Positions 33,661-43,105 of a DNA stretch of 64,000 bases are shown here, one piece after another (within the stretch, counting starts at the first letter, position 1; every line of letters starts with the position of its first letter). This stretch comes from Mucilaginibacter sp. L294. GTDB lineage: Bacteria > Bacteroidota > Bacteroidia > Sphingobacteriales > Sphingobacteriaceae. The stretch spans positions 40,914 to 104,913 of the forward strand of contig NZ_LGEK01000004.1 of NCBI RefSeq assembly GCF_001636615.1, in the 5' to 3' direction. A program made the position numbers and the translations under genes. Below the pieces are notes generated by a model. The model ran no database searches, was not told where the DNA came from, and saw only the letters and a list, made by a program, of their open reading frames with translations.

Positions 33661-34968
33661 CTATTTGCTTACTTCGGGGTTTTGGATCTGGTTTAATGAT
33701 AAAGGTGTTAGTTTTTTTGTTTTGAGCCAGGTAATGCTCACAATCATCAGCGTCATGGTGCCGCCAAATATAACTGCTGGTATAGTGCCTAAAAATTTAG
33801 CTGCCATACCCGATTCAAAATCGCCTATCTCGTTAGATGAGCCAATAAACATGGAGTTTACCGCAGATACCCGCCCACGCATATGGTCGGGGGTTAAAAG
33901 CTGCATAATGGTGCCACGGATAATAACGCTTACGCTATCAAACGCGCCCTGTAAAAACAGGAACAATAATGACAGGTAAAATATGTTTGACAGGCCAAAC
34001 CCAATAATAGATACACCAAACCCCGTAACGGCAATAAGCAGGTTACGCCACGGCTTGTTCATGGGCGAAAAACGGATCATGACCAGCATAGTTAATGCGG
34101 CGCCTAATGACGATGCCATACGCATAATACCAAGCCCTTCGGCACCCACCTTTAAAATATCAAGGGCAAATACCGGCAGTAAAGCTACCACACCACCAAA
34201 AAATACCGAGAACAGATCAAGGCTCATGGCATAGAACATTATTTTGTTGGTAAAAACAAAGTTGAGCCCTTCTTTTAAGCTGATCCAAATATTTTCCTTC
34301 GGGATAAAAACGGGGGGGTACTCGCGCAGCATATAAACCAGCACTAATGATACCAGCATAAATAGCAGCGTTAAACCAAATGTTGCTGTAATACCAGTTA
34401 AACCCGGTATAATGTGGCTGGCAAACGCATAAATGGCACCGCCTGTAAGCGGCCCCAGGATAGACGCTACCTGCCAGCTGGAACTGCTCCAGGTACTGCC
34501 GTTAGGGTAAAGTTCTTTAGGGATGCTTTGCGCATAGATGGTAAAAGTTGCAGGCCCATAAAATGCACGGGCAAGGCCGTTACAAGCTATCATGGCGTAA
34601 ATTATGGCCAGTATGCCTGTTGTATGTATTTGCGCAGCCACGTTGGTTAGCGTGGTTACAAACATTACCAGTGATGATAAAAACACCCCCACAAATATAA
34701 TGAGGAGCATTTTGCGCTTCTCGTATTTATCGGCAATATAACCGCCATAAAGCGCTATGCCTACTGCCGGGATGGCTTCGCTTAAACCAATAAATGCCAG
34801 TGCAATTTTACTGTGCGTTAGCTGGTAAATATAAAAGCCAAGCACAACTGTTTGCATTTGGTAGGCAAACGTAAAGAAGAAACGCATCCCTATGTATGAG
34901 CGGAAGTCCTTATACCTAAGGGCCGCAAATGAATCTATTTTGGGTATGGGGGGATCCTCGTCTGGCAA
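33661..34968 (-). CDS. MFS transporter (EntS/DUF-type MFS_3)
   Basis: A 435-residue transporter with about 12 TM helices; opening FAALRYKDFRSYIGMRFFFT is typical of the MFS_3 (EntS/antibiotic efflux) family, and motif A reads GGYIADKYEKRKML. The start is a TTG at 34968: an in-frame TAA lies five codons upstream and the next ATG (residue 27) would remove the conserved N-terminus. Substrate unknown. It lies 77 bases after the M28 peptidase on the same strand, with a 12-bp hairpin between them. Confidence 0.85.
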   Translation of the reverse strand: MPDEDPPIPKIDSFAALRYKDFRSYIGMRFFFTFAYQMQTVVLGFYIYQLTHSKIALAFIGLSEAIPAVGIALYGGYIADKYEKRKMLLIIFVGVFLSSLVMFVTTLTNVAAQIHTTGILAIIYAMIACNGLARAFYGPATFTIYAQSIPKELYPNGSTWSSSSWQVASILGPLTGGAIYAFASHIIPGLTGITATFGLTLLFMLVSLVLVYMLREYPPVFIPKENIWISLKEGLNFVFTNKIMFYAMSLDLFSVFFGGVVALLPVFALDILKVGAEGLGIMRMASSLGAALTMLVMIRFSPMNKPWRNLLIAVTGFGVSIIGFGLSNIFYLSLLFLFLQGAFDSVSVIIRGTIMQLLTPDHMRGRVSAVNSMFIGSSNEIGDFESGMAAKFLGTIPAVIFGGTMTLMIVSITWLKTKKLTPLSLNQIQNPEVSK

Positions 34969-34984
34969 TGTGGTAGTGTGTTAA

Positions 34985-35036
34985 TTTTGAGGCCGCAATT
35001 TACTATTGTATCGGGCGGCCTCAAAATGTATTTGGC
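34985..35036 (-). terminator. hairpin between M28 peptidase and MFS genes
   Basis: A perfect 12-bp stem TTTTGAGGCCGC (34985-34996) with 35025-35036 and a 28-base loop. It lies just past the M28 stop. There is no proper U-tract, so termination is likely but not certain. Confidence 0.6.
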
Positions 35037-35045
35037 ATAAAAAGC

Positions 35046-36434
35046 TTAAAAATTTAAACCATGCTGATCTATCAGGTAAACCAGCGCGGTAATTGCGGCC
35101 GCGCCTAACTCAAGTTCACGTTTGTTTACGTTTTCAAAAACATCGTTTGATGAATGGTGAATATCAAAATAGCGTTGCGAATCGGGGCGGAAGCCTATTA
35201 ATTGAATAGCGGGTATGGTTTCCTTTAACGGGCCAATATCAGTACCACCACCACCGGCAACTAATCTGTCGGCTTCGTATGGTTCAAGTAAACCTTTCCA
35301 GTTTTTATTAATCTCTTTTAAGAATGATGGCGATGCACCTTCAAAGCTAAAGCCGCGTGGCGTAAAACCACCTTCATCTGTTTCAATGGCTGCTATGTGT
35401 TCTTCTTTATTTGCAGCGGCAAGTTCGGCATATTTAAGGCCGCCCTTATGGCCATTTTCTTCGTTCATAAAAAATACTGCGCGAATGGAATTTTTTGGGC
35501 GATAACCAGTCGCTTTAAAGATCCTTAACACCTCGGCAGATTGCATAACCCCGGTGCCATCATCATGCGCGCCTTCGGCAAGGTCCCATGAGTCGAGGTG
35601 GCCACCAACGGTAATAAACTTATTAGGGTTTTCACTACCGGTTATTTCGCCTATAACGTTGTATGATTTTGCATCGGGCAGGGTTTGGCAGCTTTGTTTA
35701 AAATAAAATTTAATAAGCGGCAATTTGCGCAGCCTAAGCATGTTGCTTAATTTATTGGCTGCTAAAGTTGATATGGCGGCCGCCGGGATCTTTTTAACCC
35801 CATCTGTATAAACGGTGGTGCCGGTGTGTGGGTAATCATCGGTGGCTGATGATATAGAACGTACAATAGCGCCTATTGCACCGTATTTGGCTGCTGCGGA
35901 TGGCCCTGCAAAACGCTGCACACCTGCCGATCCGTAACCCGCACCGGTTTCAATAAAACGCTGATCGAACGGGCCATTGAAGAAAACTATTTTTCCTTTT
36001 ATTACGCTTTCGCCCAATGCATCCAGCTCTTTAATGCTTCTTACCTCTACTATATTGGCAGTGATGCCCGCTGCCGGTGTAGCTACCGACATGCCTAAAG
36101 CTGCAATAGGCACAGCTATTTTTTTATTGCCATCAATAATATACGCCTGTTCTTTTGCGCCGCGTACCCAATGTGGTACCATTACTTCCTGCAGGTAAAC
36201 TTTATCAAATCCATAGCCTTCCATCAGTTTCTTGCTCCAATCTACAGATTTGGCAGCACCGGCCGAACCACTTAAGCGTTGCCCTATATTTTTACACAGG
36301 TAGCGCAGGTTTTCATAACATTGGCCGTTAAGCAAAGCCTCGTCATAAAACTTCCGGATCTGTACCGAATCCTGCGCCTGCGCGCAGATGGCTGAACCTA
36401 ATAAAACGATGGAGAGTAGGAAAGATTTTTTCAT
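35046..36434 (-). CDS. secreted M28 family metallopeptidase
   Basis: A 462-residue zinc aminopeptidase/carboxypeptidase. Signal peptide MKKSFLLSIVLLGSAICAQAQ, a PA-type insert (about 110-230), then the catalytic domain with ligands in VGGHLDSWD, the bridging Asp in GAHDDGTGV, Glu pair in FFMNEENGHKGG and Asp in ETDEGGF, and the final His in IHHSSND. A good promoter lies upstream. Acts outside the cytoplasm in peptide use. Confidence 0.92.
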   Translation of the reverse strand: MKKSFLLSIVLLGSAICAQAQDSVQIRKFYDEALLNGQCYENLRYLCKNIGQRLSGSAGAAKSVDWSKKLMEGYGFDKVYLQEVMVPHWVRGAKEQAYIIDGNKKIAVPIAALGMSVATPAAGITANIVEVRSIKELDALGESVIKGKIVFFNGPFDQRFIETGAGYGSAGVQRFAGPSAAAKYGAIGAIVRSISSATDDYPHTGTTVYTDGVKKIPAAAISTLAANKLSNMLRLRKLPLIKFYFKQSCQTLPDAKSYNVIGEITGSENPNKFITVGGHLDSWDLAEGAHDDGTGVMQSAEVLRIFKATGYRPKNSIRAVFFMNEENGHKGGLKYAELAAANKEEHIAAIETDEGGFTPRGFSFEGASPSFLKEINKNWKGLLEPYEADRLVAGGGGTDIGPLKETIPAIQLIGFRPDSQRYFDIHHSSNDVFENVNKRELELGAAAITALVYLIDQHGLNF

Positions 36435-36451
36435 GATAAGTAGCGTTTAAG

Positions 36452-36481
36452 CAAATGTAATATTTGCCACGCATTTATCAA
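36452..36481 (-). promoter_or_regulatory. promoter of the M28 peptidase (TTG-N19-TACATTTG)
   Basis: Minus strand: TTG (36479-36481), 19 bases, TACATTTG (36452-36459), 17 bases before the ATG at 36434. Full consensus match. The TTG overlaps the region just before the recG stop, so this is an internal promoter separating it from the ridA-recG unit. Confidence 0.7.
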
Positions 36482-36485
36482 TCTG

Positions 36486-38594
36486 TCAGGATATTTTATC
36501 CCAGCTTAAGCCGGCGTTTTTTGCCTGGAACGCCAGGTTCAGGATCTGGTTTTCGGGGGCGGCCAGTTGTGGGTCTTTTTCAAATAGTTCTATAACACAG
36601 TTACGTGCTTGTTGTAATATATCCTGGTCGGTGGTTAGATCGGCAACCTTCAGGTCGAGCACGCCGCTTTGCTGGGTGCCTTCAATATTGCCCGGGCCGC
36701 GTAGCTTCATATCAATTTCGGCTATCTCAAACCCGTTGTTGGTTTTCACCATGGTGTTTAAGCGGATGCGGCCATCGTTGCTGAGTTTTTCTTTACTCAT
36801 TAAAATGCAAAAGGATTGATCGGCCCCACGGCCAACTCGGCCACGTAGCTGGTGCAGTTGCGACAGCCCGAAACGCTCGGCATTTTCAATGATCATGACC
36901 GATGCATTGGGCACATTAACCCCAACCTCGATAACCGTAGTGGCTACCATTATCTGCGTTTCGCCTTTAATAAAGCGCTGCATCTCAAACTCTTTTTCGG
37001 CTGCCTTTAACTTGCCATGTACAATGCTGATGCGGTATTGCGGTAACGGAAACTCGTGTGCCATCGCCTCTGTGCCATCCTGCAGGTTTTTAAGATCAAG
37101 CTTTTCGCTCTCCTGTATCAGCGGGTAAACCACGTAGATCTGCCTGCCTTTGGCAATTTCCTGTTTCATAAAACCAAACATGCGCAGGCGCTGGGCTTCA
37201 TAAAAATGCACGGTTTGGATAGGTTTACGGCCTGCGGGCAGCTCGTCAATAATGGATATATCCAAATCGCCGTACATAGTCATGGCCAGGGTACGGGGTA
37301 TGGGGGTAGCTGTCATCACCAGCACATGTGGTGGTATAACATTTTTACGCCAAAGCTTGGCGCGTTGCTCAACCCCAAAACGATGCTGCTCGTCAATCAC
37401 CACCATGCCAAGGTTTTTGTATTGTACCTTATCTTCAATAAGCGCGTGGGTGCCTATCAATATATTCAGGGTGCCGTTCTCCAGTTTTTCATGAATAACC
37501 CTGCGGGCTTTGGCGAGCACAGATCCGGTTAATAGTGCTACCTCAATAAAACCCTCGCCAACCAGGTCTTTTATGGTTTGGTAATGCTGATTGGCTAATA
37601 TTTCGGTAGGGGCCATAATACACGCCTGGAAACCATTATCAATAGCTATCAGCATGCTCATTAAAGCCACTACGGTTTTGCCGCTGCCTACATCGCCCTG
37701 CAACAGGCGGTTCATTTGTACGCCGCGTTGGGTATCTGTACGGATCTCCTTAAGTACTCTTTTTTGGGCGTTGGTTAACGGGAAGGGTAACTTATCATGA
37801 TAAAAATCATTAAAATAATGGCCAACTTTATCAAATACATTGCCCTTGAATTTTTGCGTGCGCGTTAGTTTAGCCTTCAGTAACTTAAGTTGCAGAAAGA
37901 ATAGTTCTTCAAACTTTAAACGGTACTGCGCCTCTTTTAGCTGGTTAGCATCATTCGGGAAATGGATGTTGCGGTAGCTCTCCTGCCTGCCTGCCAGTTT
38001 AAACCGGTTAAGGATGTAGGCGGGTAAATTTTCATGGATGTCCCTTGCTGTTTGCTCTAATAACCCGGCAATCAGTTTTTGCAGGCCTTTGCTATCTAAA
38101 GTAAACTGCTTTAGCTTTTCGGTAGAATTATAGGCAGGTTGCAGCGTAAGGTTGCCCTTTTGCTGCTGCGCCCCCGGGGTGTATAATTCCATCTCGGGGT
38201 GCGACATTTGGGTTTTGCCATTGAAAAACCCAGGCTTCCCAAATATTACATACACCTTGCCGGGCACCAGCATTTTTTCTACCCATTTTATCCCCTGGAA
38301 CCACGCAAGTTCAATAAAACCGGTGTCGTCTTTAGCTTGTACTATCAGGCGTTTGGTGTGTTTTTCGCCCAGTATTTCTTTTTGGGTTACGCGCGCCAAT
38401 ACCTGCACGTATGGCATATCGGGTTGTATATCCTTAATTTTGTAGAACCGGGTACGGTCTATATACTTATAAGGGAAGTGCCTGAGCAGGTCTTCAAAAT
38501 TGTATATCTGCAATTCCTTTTTTAGCACTTCCGCGCGCGCAAGGCCTACACCTTTTAAATACTCAATGGGTGTTTGAAACTGCTGGTTATTCAA
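36486..38594 (-). CDS. recG: ATP-dependent DNA helicase RecG
   Basis: A 702-residue branch-migration helicase that rescues stalled forks. N-terminal wedge/OB domain (TPIEYLKGVG... and about 60-150), then superfamily-2 motor: Walker A LLQGDVGSGKTVVALM, motif II VIDEQHRFG (DEQH), motif III ATPIPRTLA, and C-terminal motifs with GRVGRGADQ. The start is TTG at 38594: an in-frame TAA is four codons upstream, and the N-terminus then aligns with RecG. It follows ridA after 12 bases, so the two are probably one operon. Confidence 0.94.
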   Translation of the reverse strand: MNNQQFQTPIEYLKGVGLARAEVLKKELQIYNFEDLLRHFPYKYIDRTRFYKIKDIQPDMPYVQVLARVTQKEILGEKHTKRLIVQAKDDTGFIELAWFQGIKWVEKMLVPGKVYVIFGKPGFFNGKTQMSHPEMELYTPGAQQQKGNLTLQPAYNSTEKLKQFTLDSKGLQKLIAGLLEQTARDIHENLPAYILNRFKLAGRQESYRNIHFPNDANQLKEAQYRLKFEELFFLQLKLLKAKLTRTQKFKGNVFDKVGHYFNDFYHDKLPFPLTNAQKRVLKEIRTDTQRGVQMNRLLQGDVGSGKTVVALMSMLIAIDNGFQACIMAPTEILANQHYQTIKDLVGEGFIEVALLTGSVLAKARRVIHEKLENGTLNILIGTHALIEDKVQYKNLGMVVIDEQHRFGVEQRAKLWRKNVIPPHVLVMTATPIPRTLAMTMYGDLDISIIDELPAGRKPIQTVHFYEAQRLRMFGFMKQEIAKGRQIYVVYPLIQESEKLDLKNLQDGTEAMAHEFPLPQYRISIVHGKLKAAEKEFEMQRFIKGETQIMVATTVIEVGVNVPNASVMIIENAERFGLSQLHQLRGRVGRGADQSFCILMSKEKLSNDGRIRLNTMVKTNNGFEIAEIDMKLRGPGNIEGTQQSGVLDLKVADLTTDQDILQQARNCVIELFEKDPQLAAPENQILNLAFQAKNAGLSWDKIS

Positions 38595-38606
38595 TTTGAA
38601 GGTTTA

Positions 38607-38987
38607 TCAGGGCTTTAAAGCAATTACAGAGATCTCTACATTAACACCTTTTGGCAGGGCTGATACCTGTACGGTTTCGCGGGCCGGGAAATCGGCTGTA
38701 AAGTAGGAGCCGTACACCTCATTAACCTGGGCAAAGGTTTGCATATCGGTTAAAAAAATGGTGGTTTTAATAATGCTGTCAAAGCCAATACCGGCTTCGG
38801 TTAATATGGCTTTAAGGTTTTCCATCACCATGGTTGCCTCGTCAGTTATACCGGTAGTGATGATCTCGCCTGTTTTTGGGTTTGACGGGATCTGGCCGGA
38901 TACAAATAGTAAGCCGTTAGCGGCAACCGCCTGGCTGTAAGGGCCTATTGGTGCAGGGGCATTATTGGTATTGATAATAGTTTTCAT
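38607..38987 (-). CDS. ridA: RidA family reactive-enamine deaminase
   Basis: A 126-residue protein that hydrolyses reactive 2-aminoacrylate and related imines made by PLP enzymes. Family marks are APAPIGPYSQAV, SGQIP, and VNEVYGSYFTADFPARETVQVSALP (Arg at the active site). Full length for the family. It lies 12 bases before recG. Its link with PLP enzymes fits a general housekeeping role. Confidence 0.95.
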   Translation of the reverse strand: MKTIINTNNAPAPIGPYSQAVAANGLLFVSGQIPSNPKTGEIITTGITDEATMVMENLKAILTEAGIGFDSIIKTTIFLTDMQTFAQVNEVYGSYFTADFPARETVQVSALPKGVNVEISVIALKP

Positions 38988-39010
38988 TGCAGGTGTTATG
39001 TTAGTTTGAA

Positions 39011-39154
39011 TTACTTTTTAAGAATAAACCACTGGATGAGTTTCCAGGTGATGCCAATAACAAACATGCTTATAGCAATGGCATTTATAATATGCATCAC
39101 TTTAAGGTTGAAGCTGGTTGGCCTGTTGGGGTCTTTTTTTCTGAAAAAGTACAT
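39011..39154 (-). CDS. 47-residue single-TM protein (DUF6728-like)
   Basis: A short frame from ATG at 39154 to TAA at 39011. It begins MYFFRKKDPNRPTSFNLKVM and has one TM helix (INAIAISMFVIGITWKLI), ending WFILKK. Too short for common gene callers, but start, TM and charged ends look like a conserved Sphingobacteriaceae small protein. The family name is from memory and should be treated as tentative. It is 23 bases upstream of ridA on the same strand. Confidence 0.6.
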   Translation of the reverse strand: MYFFRKKDPNRPTSFNLKVMHIINAIAISMFVIGITWKLIQWFILKK

Positions 39155-39178
39155 AACACAAATTTAATAAAAAAAAGA

Positions 39179-39205
39179 AAGCCCCCCGAGTTATTCGGGG
39201 GGCTT
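39179..39205 (-). terminator. terminator of the OmpA-family gene
   Basis: Perfect 11-bp stem AAGCCCCCCGA with its complement at 39195-39205, 5-base loop. On the minus strand it is followed by TTCTTTTTTTTATT. Strong intrinsic terminator 25 bases after the ompA-like stop. Confidence 0.92.
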
Positions 39206-39229
39206 CTCAATAATATTTTTTGTTAGATA

Positions 39230-40594
39230 TTATCTTTGTTTGAAAGAAACACGACGGTTTGCAACGCGTCCTTCTTCAGTTGAGTTATCAGCTATCGGGT
39301 TAGTTTCACCGTAACCTTTAACTTTTAGTTTTGATGCAGCAACACCAGAGTTAACTAAGTAAGTTTTTACAGAGTTAGCACGGTCACGTGATAATGATAA
39401 GTTGTGAGCAGCAGTACCTTCAGATGAAGCGTAACCATCAATCTCAACAGTTTTACCAGATGAACGTAAGTCAGCTGAAGTAGCATCTAATACTGGGTAA
39501 GATGAAGTCCTTAATACTGAGCTATCAAATTCAAACTGGATGTTTGAGTAAGCAGCAGCAGTAGAAACAGCAGCAACAGTATCTTTAGGGAATACGATAA
39601 CGCAACCAGAACCGTCAACAACGCTACCAGCAGGAGTGTTAGGGCATTTGTCGAATTGATCAGATACACCGTCACCATCAGAATCTTTCTTAAGATCAGT
39701 AACTGCGTTTTCAACGTTAGTTACACGGCCTTTAAGAGCTTCAACTTCTTGACGTAAAGCTGCATCGTATAATTCGTCATACATCATAGCAACTGGGTTA
39801 ACCCACTCTAAGCTTGGTTTCGAGCTTGAACCCAAAGTGAATTCTAAACCACCGTAACCGTAAGAGTAATGATCTTTTTTGTTGTTACCAGTTGTTCTGC
39901 CGTCAAAGTTACCACCGTCAATAAAGTTTTCAGTGTAACCAAAGTTAAGAGCAACCGCGTCGCTTAGACGGAATTTAACACCTGCACCAACTGGGATAAC
40001 GTATTCTTTAACCCATTTGTCAGTACCAACATTACCAGCTGCGCCATCTTTAAAGTTAAATGGAACGCCAGCAGATGATACACCTGTTGGGTTGTACATA
40101 GCTAAACCCGCACCAGCAGTTAAAAAGAAGTTAACAGAGTTTTTACGACGGATAAAGTCGATAGTTGCAACGTTAACAACACCACTTAAAGTAGCTTGGT
40201 AAAATTTAGTTGAGTAGTTAGCTGGGTTAGCTGAGCCGTTGTCGCCTTCAACTTTACCACCGCGTACGTCTAATTGTAAGCCAAAGTTGTGGCCTAATTG
40301 ATCGCGTACAGAAATACCATAACCTAAAGCAATTTTGTTGTTACGGTAGTCATTCAGGCTTCCGCCTGTAGCCATTGTGGCAGATGTAGCACCACCGTTG
40401 ATACCGATACTCCAAGTTTTGTACTGACCTCTACCGCCAAACACTTTGGCGGTGGTTGCTGCAGATGACATTGTTGTATCTGTGGTGGTTGTTGTTGTGG
40501 TTTTAGTGGAGTCTGTCTGCGCACTAACCATTCCAGCAACCAGCAAAGAAGCAAATGATAATGCTGCTGATTTCTTTAATGTAGAATAATTCAT
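39230..40594 (-). CDS. OmpA-family outer-membrane protein
   Basis: A 454-residue protein: signal peptide (MNYSTLKKSAALSFASLLVAG), an N-terminal barrel (about 60-280, GVKFRLSDAVALNFGYTENF is a strand-rich piece), a coiled linker (about 285-310), a thrombospondin-type-3 calcium repeat (DSDGDGVSDQFDKCPNTPAG) and the C-terminal OmpA peptidoglycan-binding domain (IQFEFDSSVLRTSSYPVLD ... GYGETNPIADNSTEEGRVANR). It links the outer membrane to the wall. The ATG at 40594 is preferred to an extended start. Codon use is strongly biased, consistent with high expression. Confidence 0.93.
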   Translation of the reverse strand: MNYSTLKKSAALSFASLLVAGMVSAQTDSTKTTTTTTTDTTMSSAATTAKVFGGRGQYKTWSIGINGGATSATMATGGSLNDYRNNKIALGYGISVRDQLGHNFGLQLDVRGGKVEGDNGSANPANYSTKFYQATLSGVVNVATIDFIRRKNSVNFFLTAGAGLAMYNPTGVSSAGVPFNFKDGAAGNVGTDKWVKEYVIPVGAGVKFRLSDAVALNFGYTENFIDGGNFDGRTTGNNKKDHYSYGYGGLEFTLGSSSKPSLEWVNPVAMMYDELYDAALRQEVEALKGRVTNVENAVTDLKKDSDGDGVSDQFDKCPNTPAGSVVDGSGCVIVFPKDTVAAVSTAAAYSNIQFEFDSSVLRTSSYPVLDATSADLRSSGKTVEIDGYASSEGTAAHNLSLSRDRANSVKTYLVNSGVAASKLKVKGYGETNPIADNSTEEGRVANRRVSFKQR

Positions 40595-40630
40595 AGTTTT
40601 AAGATTAAACGATTTAATTGTGATTTTTTT

Positions 40631-40657
40631 CAAAATTAGTAATTATGTTTGAAACAA
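40631..40657 (-). promoter_or_regulatory. promoter of the OmpA-family gene
   Basis: TAATTTTG on the minus strand (40631-40638) with TTG (40655-40657) 16 bases upstream, 36 bases before the ATG. Spacing is one base below the usual range. Confidence 0.5.
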
Positions 40658-40742
40658 ATACCAAATCTTGTTCCAAAATTCATAATATCTACTACAATTA
40701 GTAGAATAATTTGTTTTTTTTAAAATTAATATTTTCCAGTCT

Positions 40743-42035
40743 ATGAAATACCTACCTGTTAACGAACAGTTATTTACAAATAATAGAAAAAATTTCGTTT
40801 CGAGAACAAAATCAAACTCTATAGCTATATTTCACTCCAACGACGAATATCCGAGAAATGGAGACCAAAGTTTCATATTTAAACAAAATCCCGATTTTTA
40901 TTACCTCACGGGCATAGATCAGGAGCAAAGTATACTGGTTTTATACCCCGATTGTCCTAATCACCAATACAGAGAAGTACTTTTTTTAAGACAAACCAGC
41001 GAACATATTGCCGTTTGGGAAGGGCATAAATATACCAAAGAAGAAGCGCGCAAAGCATCGGGCATAGCCAATATTTATTGGTTACATGAATATGATAGTA
41101 TTTTACATACTATTATTAATTATGCTGATAATATTTACATAAACACCAATGAGAATGATCGTTATGCGCACACCGTGCCGTATCGCGACCTTAGGTTCCT
41201 GGAAACGTTACGCCAGAAATACCCGCTTCATCACTATGAACGTTCGGCACCAATACTGCGCGACCTGCGTGTTATTAAGTCGGATATCGAGATAGAGCTT
41301 ACCCAAAAAGCGTGTGATATAACAAACGATGCCTTTAAACGCGTACTAAAATTTGTACAGCCCGGCGTTACCGAGTATGAGATAGAAGCCGAAATAACGC
41401 ACGAGTTTTTAAGGCAGCGCGCAACAGGGCATGCTTACAGCCCTATTATAGCATCAGGCAAAAATGCCATCGTGCTGCATTATATTGATAATAACCAGGT
41501 GTGTAAAGATGGCGATGTGATACTATTTGACTGGGCTGCCGAATATGCAAATTATAATGCCGACATGAGCCGCTCTATACCGGTTAACGGCCGCTTTACC
41601 AAACGCCAGCGCGATGTTTACGATGCCGTATTACGCGTAATGCGCGCAGCCACCAAAATGATAGTAGCGGGCACTGTATGGAATGACTATCATGACGAGG
41701 TAGGCAAGATCATGACAGGCGAGTTAATTGACCTGGGTTTACTGAAAAAACACGAGGTTGAAAAACAAGACCCTAAAATGCCATTGTATAAAAAGTATTT
41801 TATGCACGGCACATCGCATCATTTAGGGTTGGATGTGCATGATTATGCCAGCCGTTACAAGCCTTTTGAAGTAGGCAACATCCTTACCTGCGAGCCTGGG
41901 ATTTATATCCCCGAAGAAGGCCTGGGCATCCGCTTAGAAAACGATATATTAATAACTAAAGATGGCAACCGAGATTTGATGGCCAATATACCTATTGAGG
42001 CAGAAGAGATTGAAGAGTTGATGAACGCGAAATAG
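40743..42035 (+). CDS. pepP: aminopeptidase P (Xaa-Pro aminopeptidase)
   Basis: A 430-residue dinuclear metallopeptidase removing an N-terminal residue next to proline. An N-terminal creatinase-like domain precedes the pita-bread catalytic domain. Metal ligands are seen in ILFDWAAEYANYNADMSRS (Asp pair), GTSHHLGLDVHD (His), CEPGIYIPEE (Glu) and GIRLENDILI (Glu). The start MKYLPVNEQLFTNNRKNFV fits the family. Monocistronic, cytoplasmic. Confidence 0.93.
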   Translation: MKYLPVNEQLFTNNRKNFVSRTKSNSIAIFHSNDEYPRNGDQSFIFKQNPDFYYLTGIDQEQSILVLYPDCPNHQYREVLFLRQTSEHIAVWEGHKYTKEEARKASGIANIYWLHEYDSILHTIINYADNIYINTNENDRYAHTVPYRDLRFLETLRQKYPLHHYERSAPILRDLRVIKSDIEIELTQKACDITNDAFKRVLKFVQPGVTEYEIEAEITHEFLRQRATGHAYSPIIASGKNAIVLHYIDNNQVCKDGDVILFDWAAEYANYNADMSRSIPVNGRFTKRQRDVYDAVLRVMRAATKMIVAGTVWNDYHDEVGKIMTGELIDLGLLKKHEVEKQDPKMPLYKKYFMHGTSHHLGLDVHDYASRYKPFEVGNILTCEPGIYIPEEGLGIRLENDILITKDGNRDLMANIPIEAEEIEELMNAK

Positions 42036-42047
42036 TGAGCGATTGAT

Positions 42048-42102
42048 TAGGTGAGTAGTTAAGTAATTAACCATTCATTTACTCAACCTGTTTAACTACT
42101 TA
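42048..42102. repeat. imperfect inverted repeat between pepP and meaB
   Basis: GTGAGTAGTTAAGTAATTAA and a partly complementary TTTAACTACTTACCCA flank ACTCAACC. It may serve as a weak terminator for both converging genes; pairing is imperfect. Confidence 0.45.
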
Positions 42103-42993
42103 CCCAACGTAGGTGGATGCAAACCTGTAAATATTAAAATCATCCTTACTTAAAGCTTTAGCAATATCCTGCTGAAGCTTTTTTTTGTCGATGCCGGCCA
42201 TTTTGTTTTGCTGGATAATGTTATACACCTTTTGGGTAAGCAGCAACTCGCGGCGGCTGTTTTTTATTTTAAGGGGTGCGAGGATGAAGTTTGTAACAGC
42301 ATCTATCCCCTCGTTTTTTGAGGCGATGGTTTTAAATATCGATACCTTATTTTCTTTGCTCTGTAGTAATATTTTTTTGAGGTTATTGATAAACAGGTCG
42401 GCGCCGTCCCTATCGGCTTTGTTAATAATAAAGGCGTCGGCTATTTCCATCAGGCCCGATTTGATGTTCTGAATTTCATCGCCCGCTTCGGGGACCAGCA
42501 TTACAAAGGTAAGGTCGGCAAGGCCGGCAATCTCCACTTCCGATTGGCCCACGCCAACTGTTTCTACAATGATATGATCAAAGCCGGATGCTTTAAGTAC
42601 ATCAGTCATTTCGATGGTTTTGGCAGATAAGCCCCCCAGCGACCCTCTCGTAGCCAAACTCCGGATAAACACATCGGGGTGGTTAAAGTGCGATGCCATA
42701 CGGATTCTGTCGCCCAGTAATGACCCAAAGTTAAAAGGCGAGGTTGGGTCAATAGCCAGCACGGCAACCTTTTTGCCCTGTTGCACCAGGTTATTTATAA
42801 TAGCGTTAACCAGTGTGCTTTTACCTGCACCCGGTGGGCCGGTTATACCTGTTACCGGTGTATGTATATTAAAGGTAAGGCTTTTTAAAAGGTCGGCAGC
42901 GCCGTTAAGGTTATTCTCCACAATGGTCAACGCCCGTGCAACCGATCTGAAATCGGTACAAGTGGGTTTAATATGTTGTGTTACGGTGGCCAT
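42100..42993 (-). CDS. meaB: methylmalonyl-CoA mutase-associated GTPase MeaB
   Basis: A 297-residue G3E GTPase chaperone that protects B12-dependent methylmalonyl-CoA mutase. Walker A is TGPPGAGKSTLVN (about 54-66), switch regions include DPTSPFNFGSLLGDRIRM and ETVGVGQSEVEIAGLAD, and the base-specificity motif is NKADRDG. The mutase genes are not within the window. It converges on pepP. Confidence 0.9.
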   Translation of the reverse strand: MATVTQHIKPTCTDFRSVARALTIVENNLNGAADLLKSLTFNIHTPVTGITGPPGAGKSTLVNAIINNLVQQGKKVAVLAIDPTSPFNFGSLLGDRIRMASHFNHPDVFIRSLATRGSLGGLSAKTIEMTDVLKASGFDHIIVETVGVGQSEVEIAGLADLTFVMLVPEAGDEIQNIKSGLMEIADAFIINKADRDGADLFINNLKKILLQSKENKVSIFKTIASKNEGIDAVTNFILAPLKIKNSRRELLLTQKVYNIIQQNKMAGIDKKKLQQDIAKALSKDDFNIYRFASTYVG

Positions 42994-43073
42994 GGTCTGT
43001 TGCTGTAAAGAAACAAAAATACATGATAATTAATCCACGTATAATAATATAAAAATGAGCGGGCTTAGATAAT

Positions 43074-43081
43074 TATATTTG
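43074..43081 (+). promoter_or_regulatory. -7 element (TATATTTG) before the glycan region
   Basis: Exact TAnnTTTG match 24 bases before the ATG at 43106; no TTG at the expected spacing. Confidence 0.4.
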
Positions 43082-43105
43082 CAAAAAACATATACCTATA
43101 TTGAA

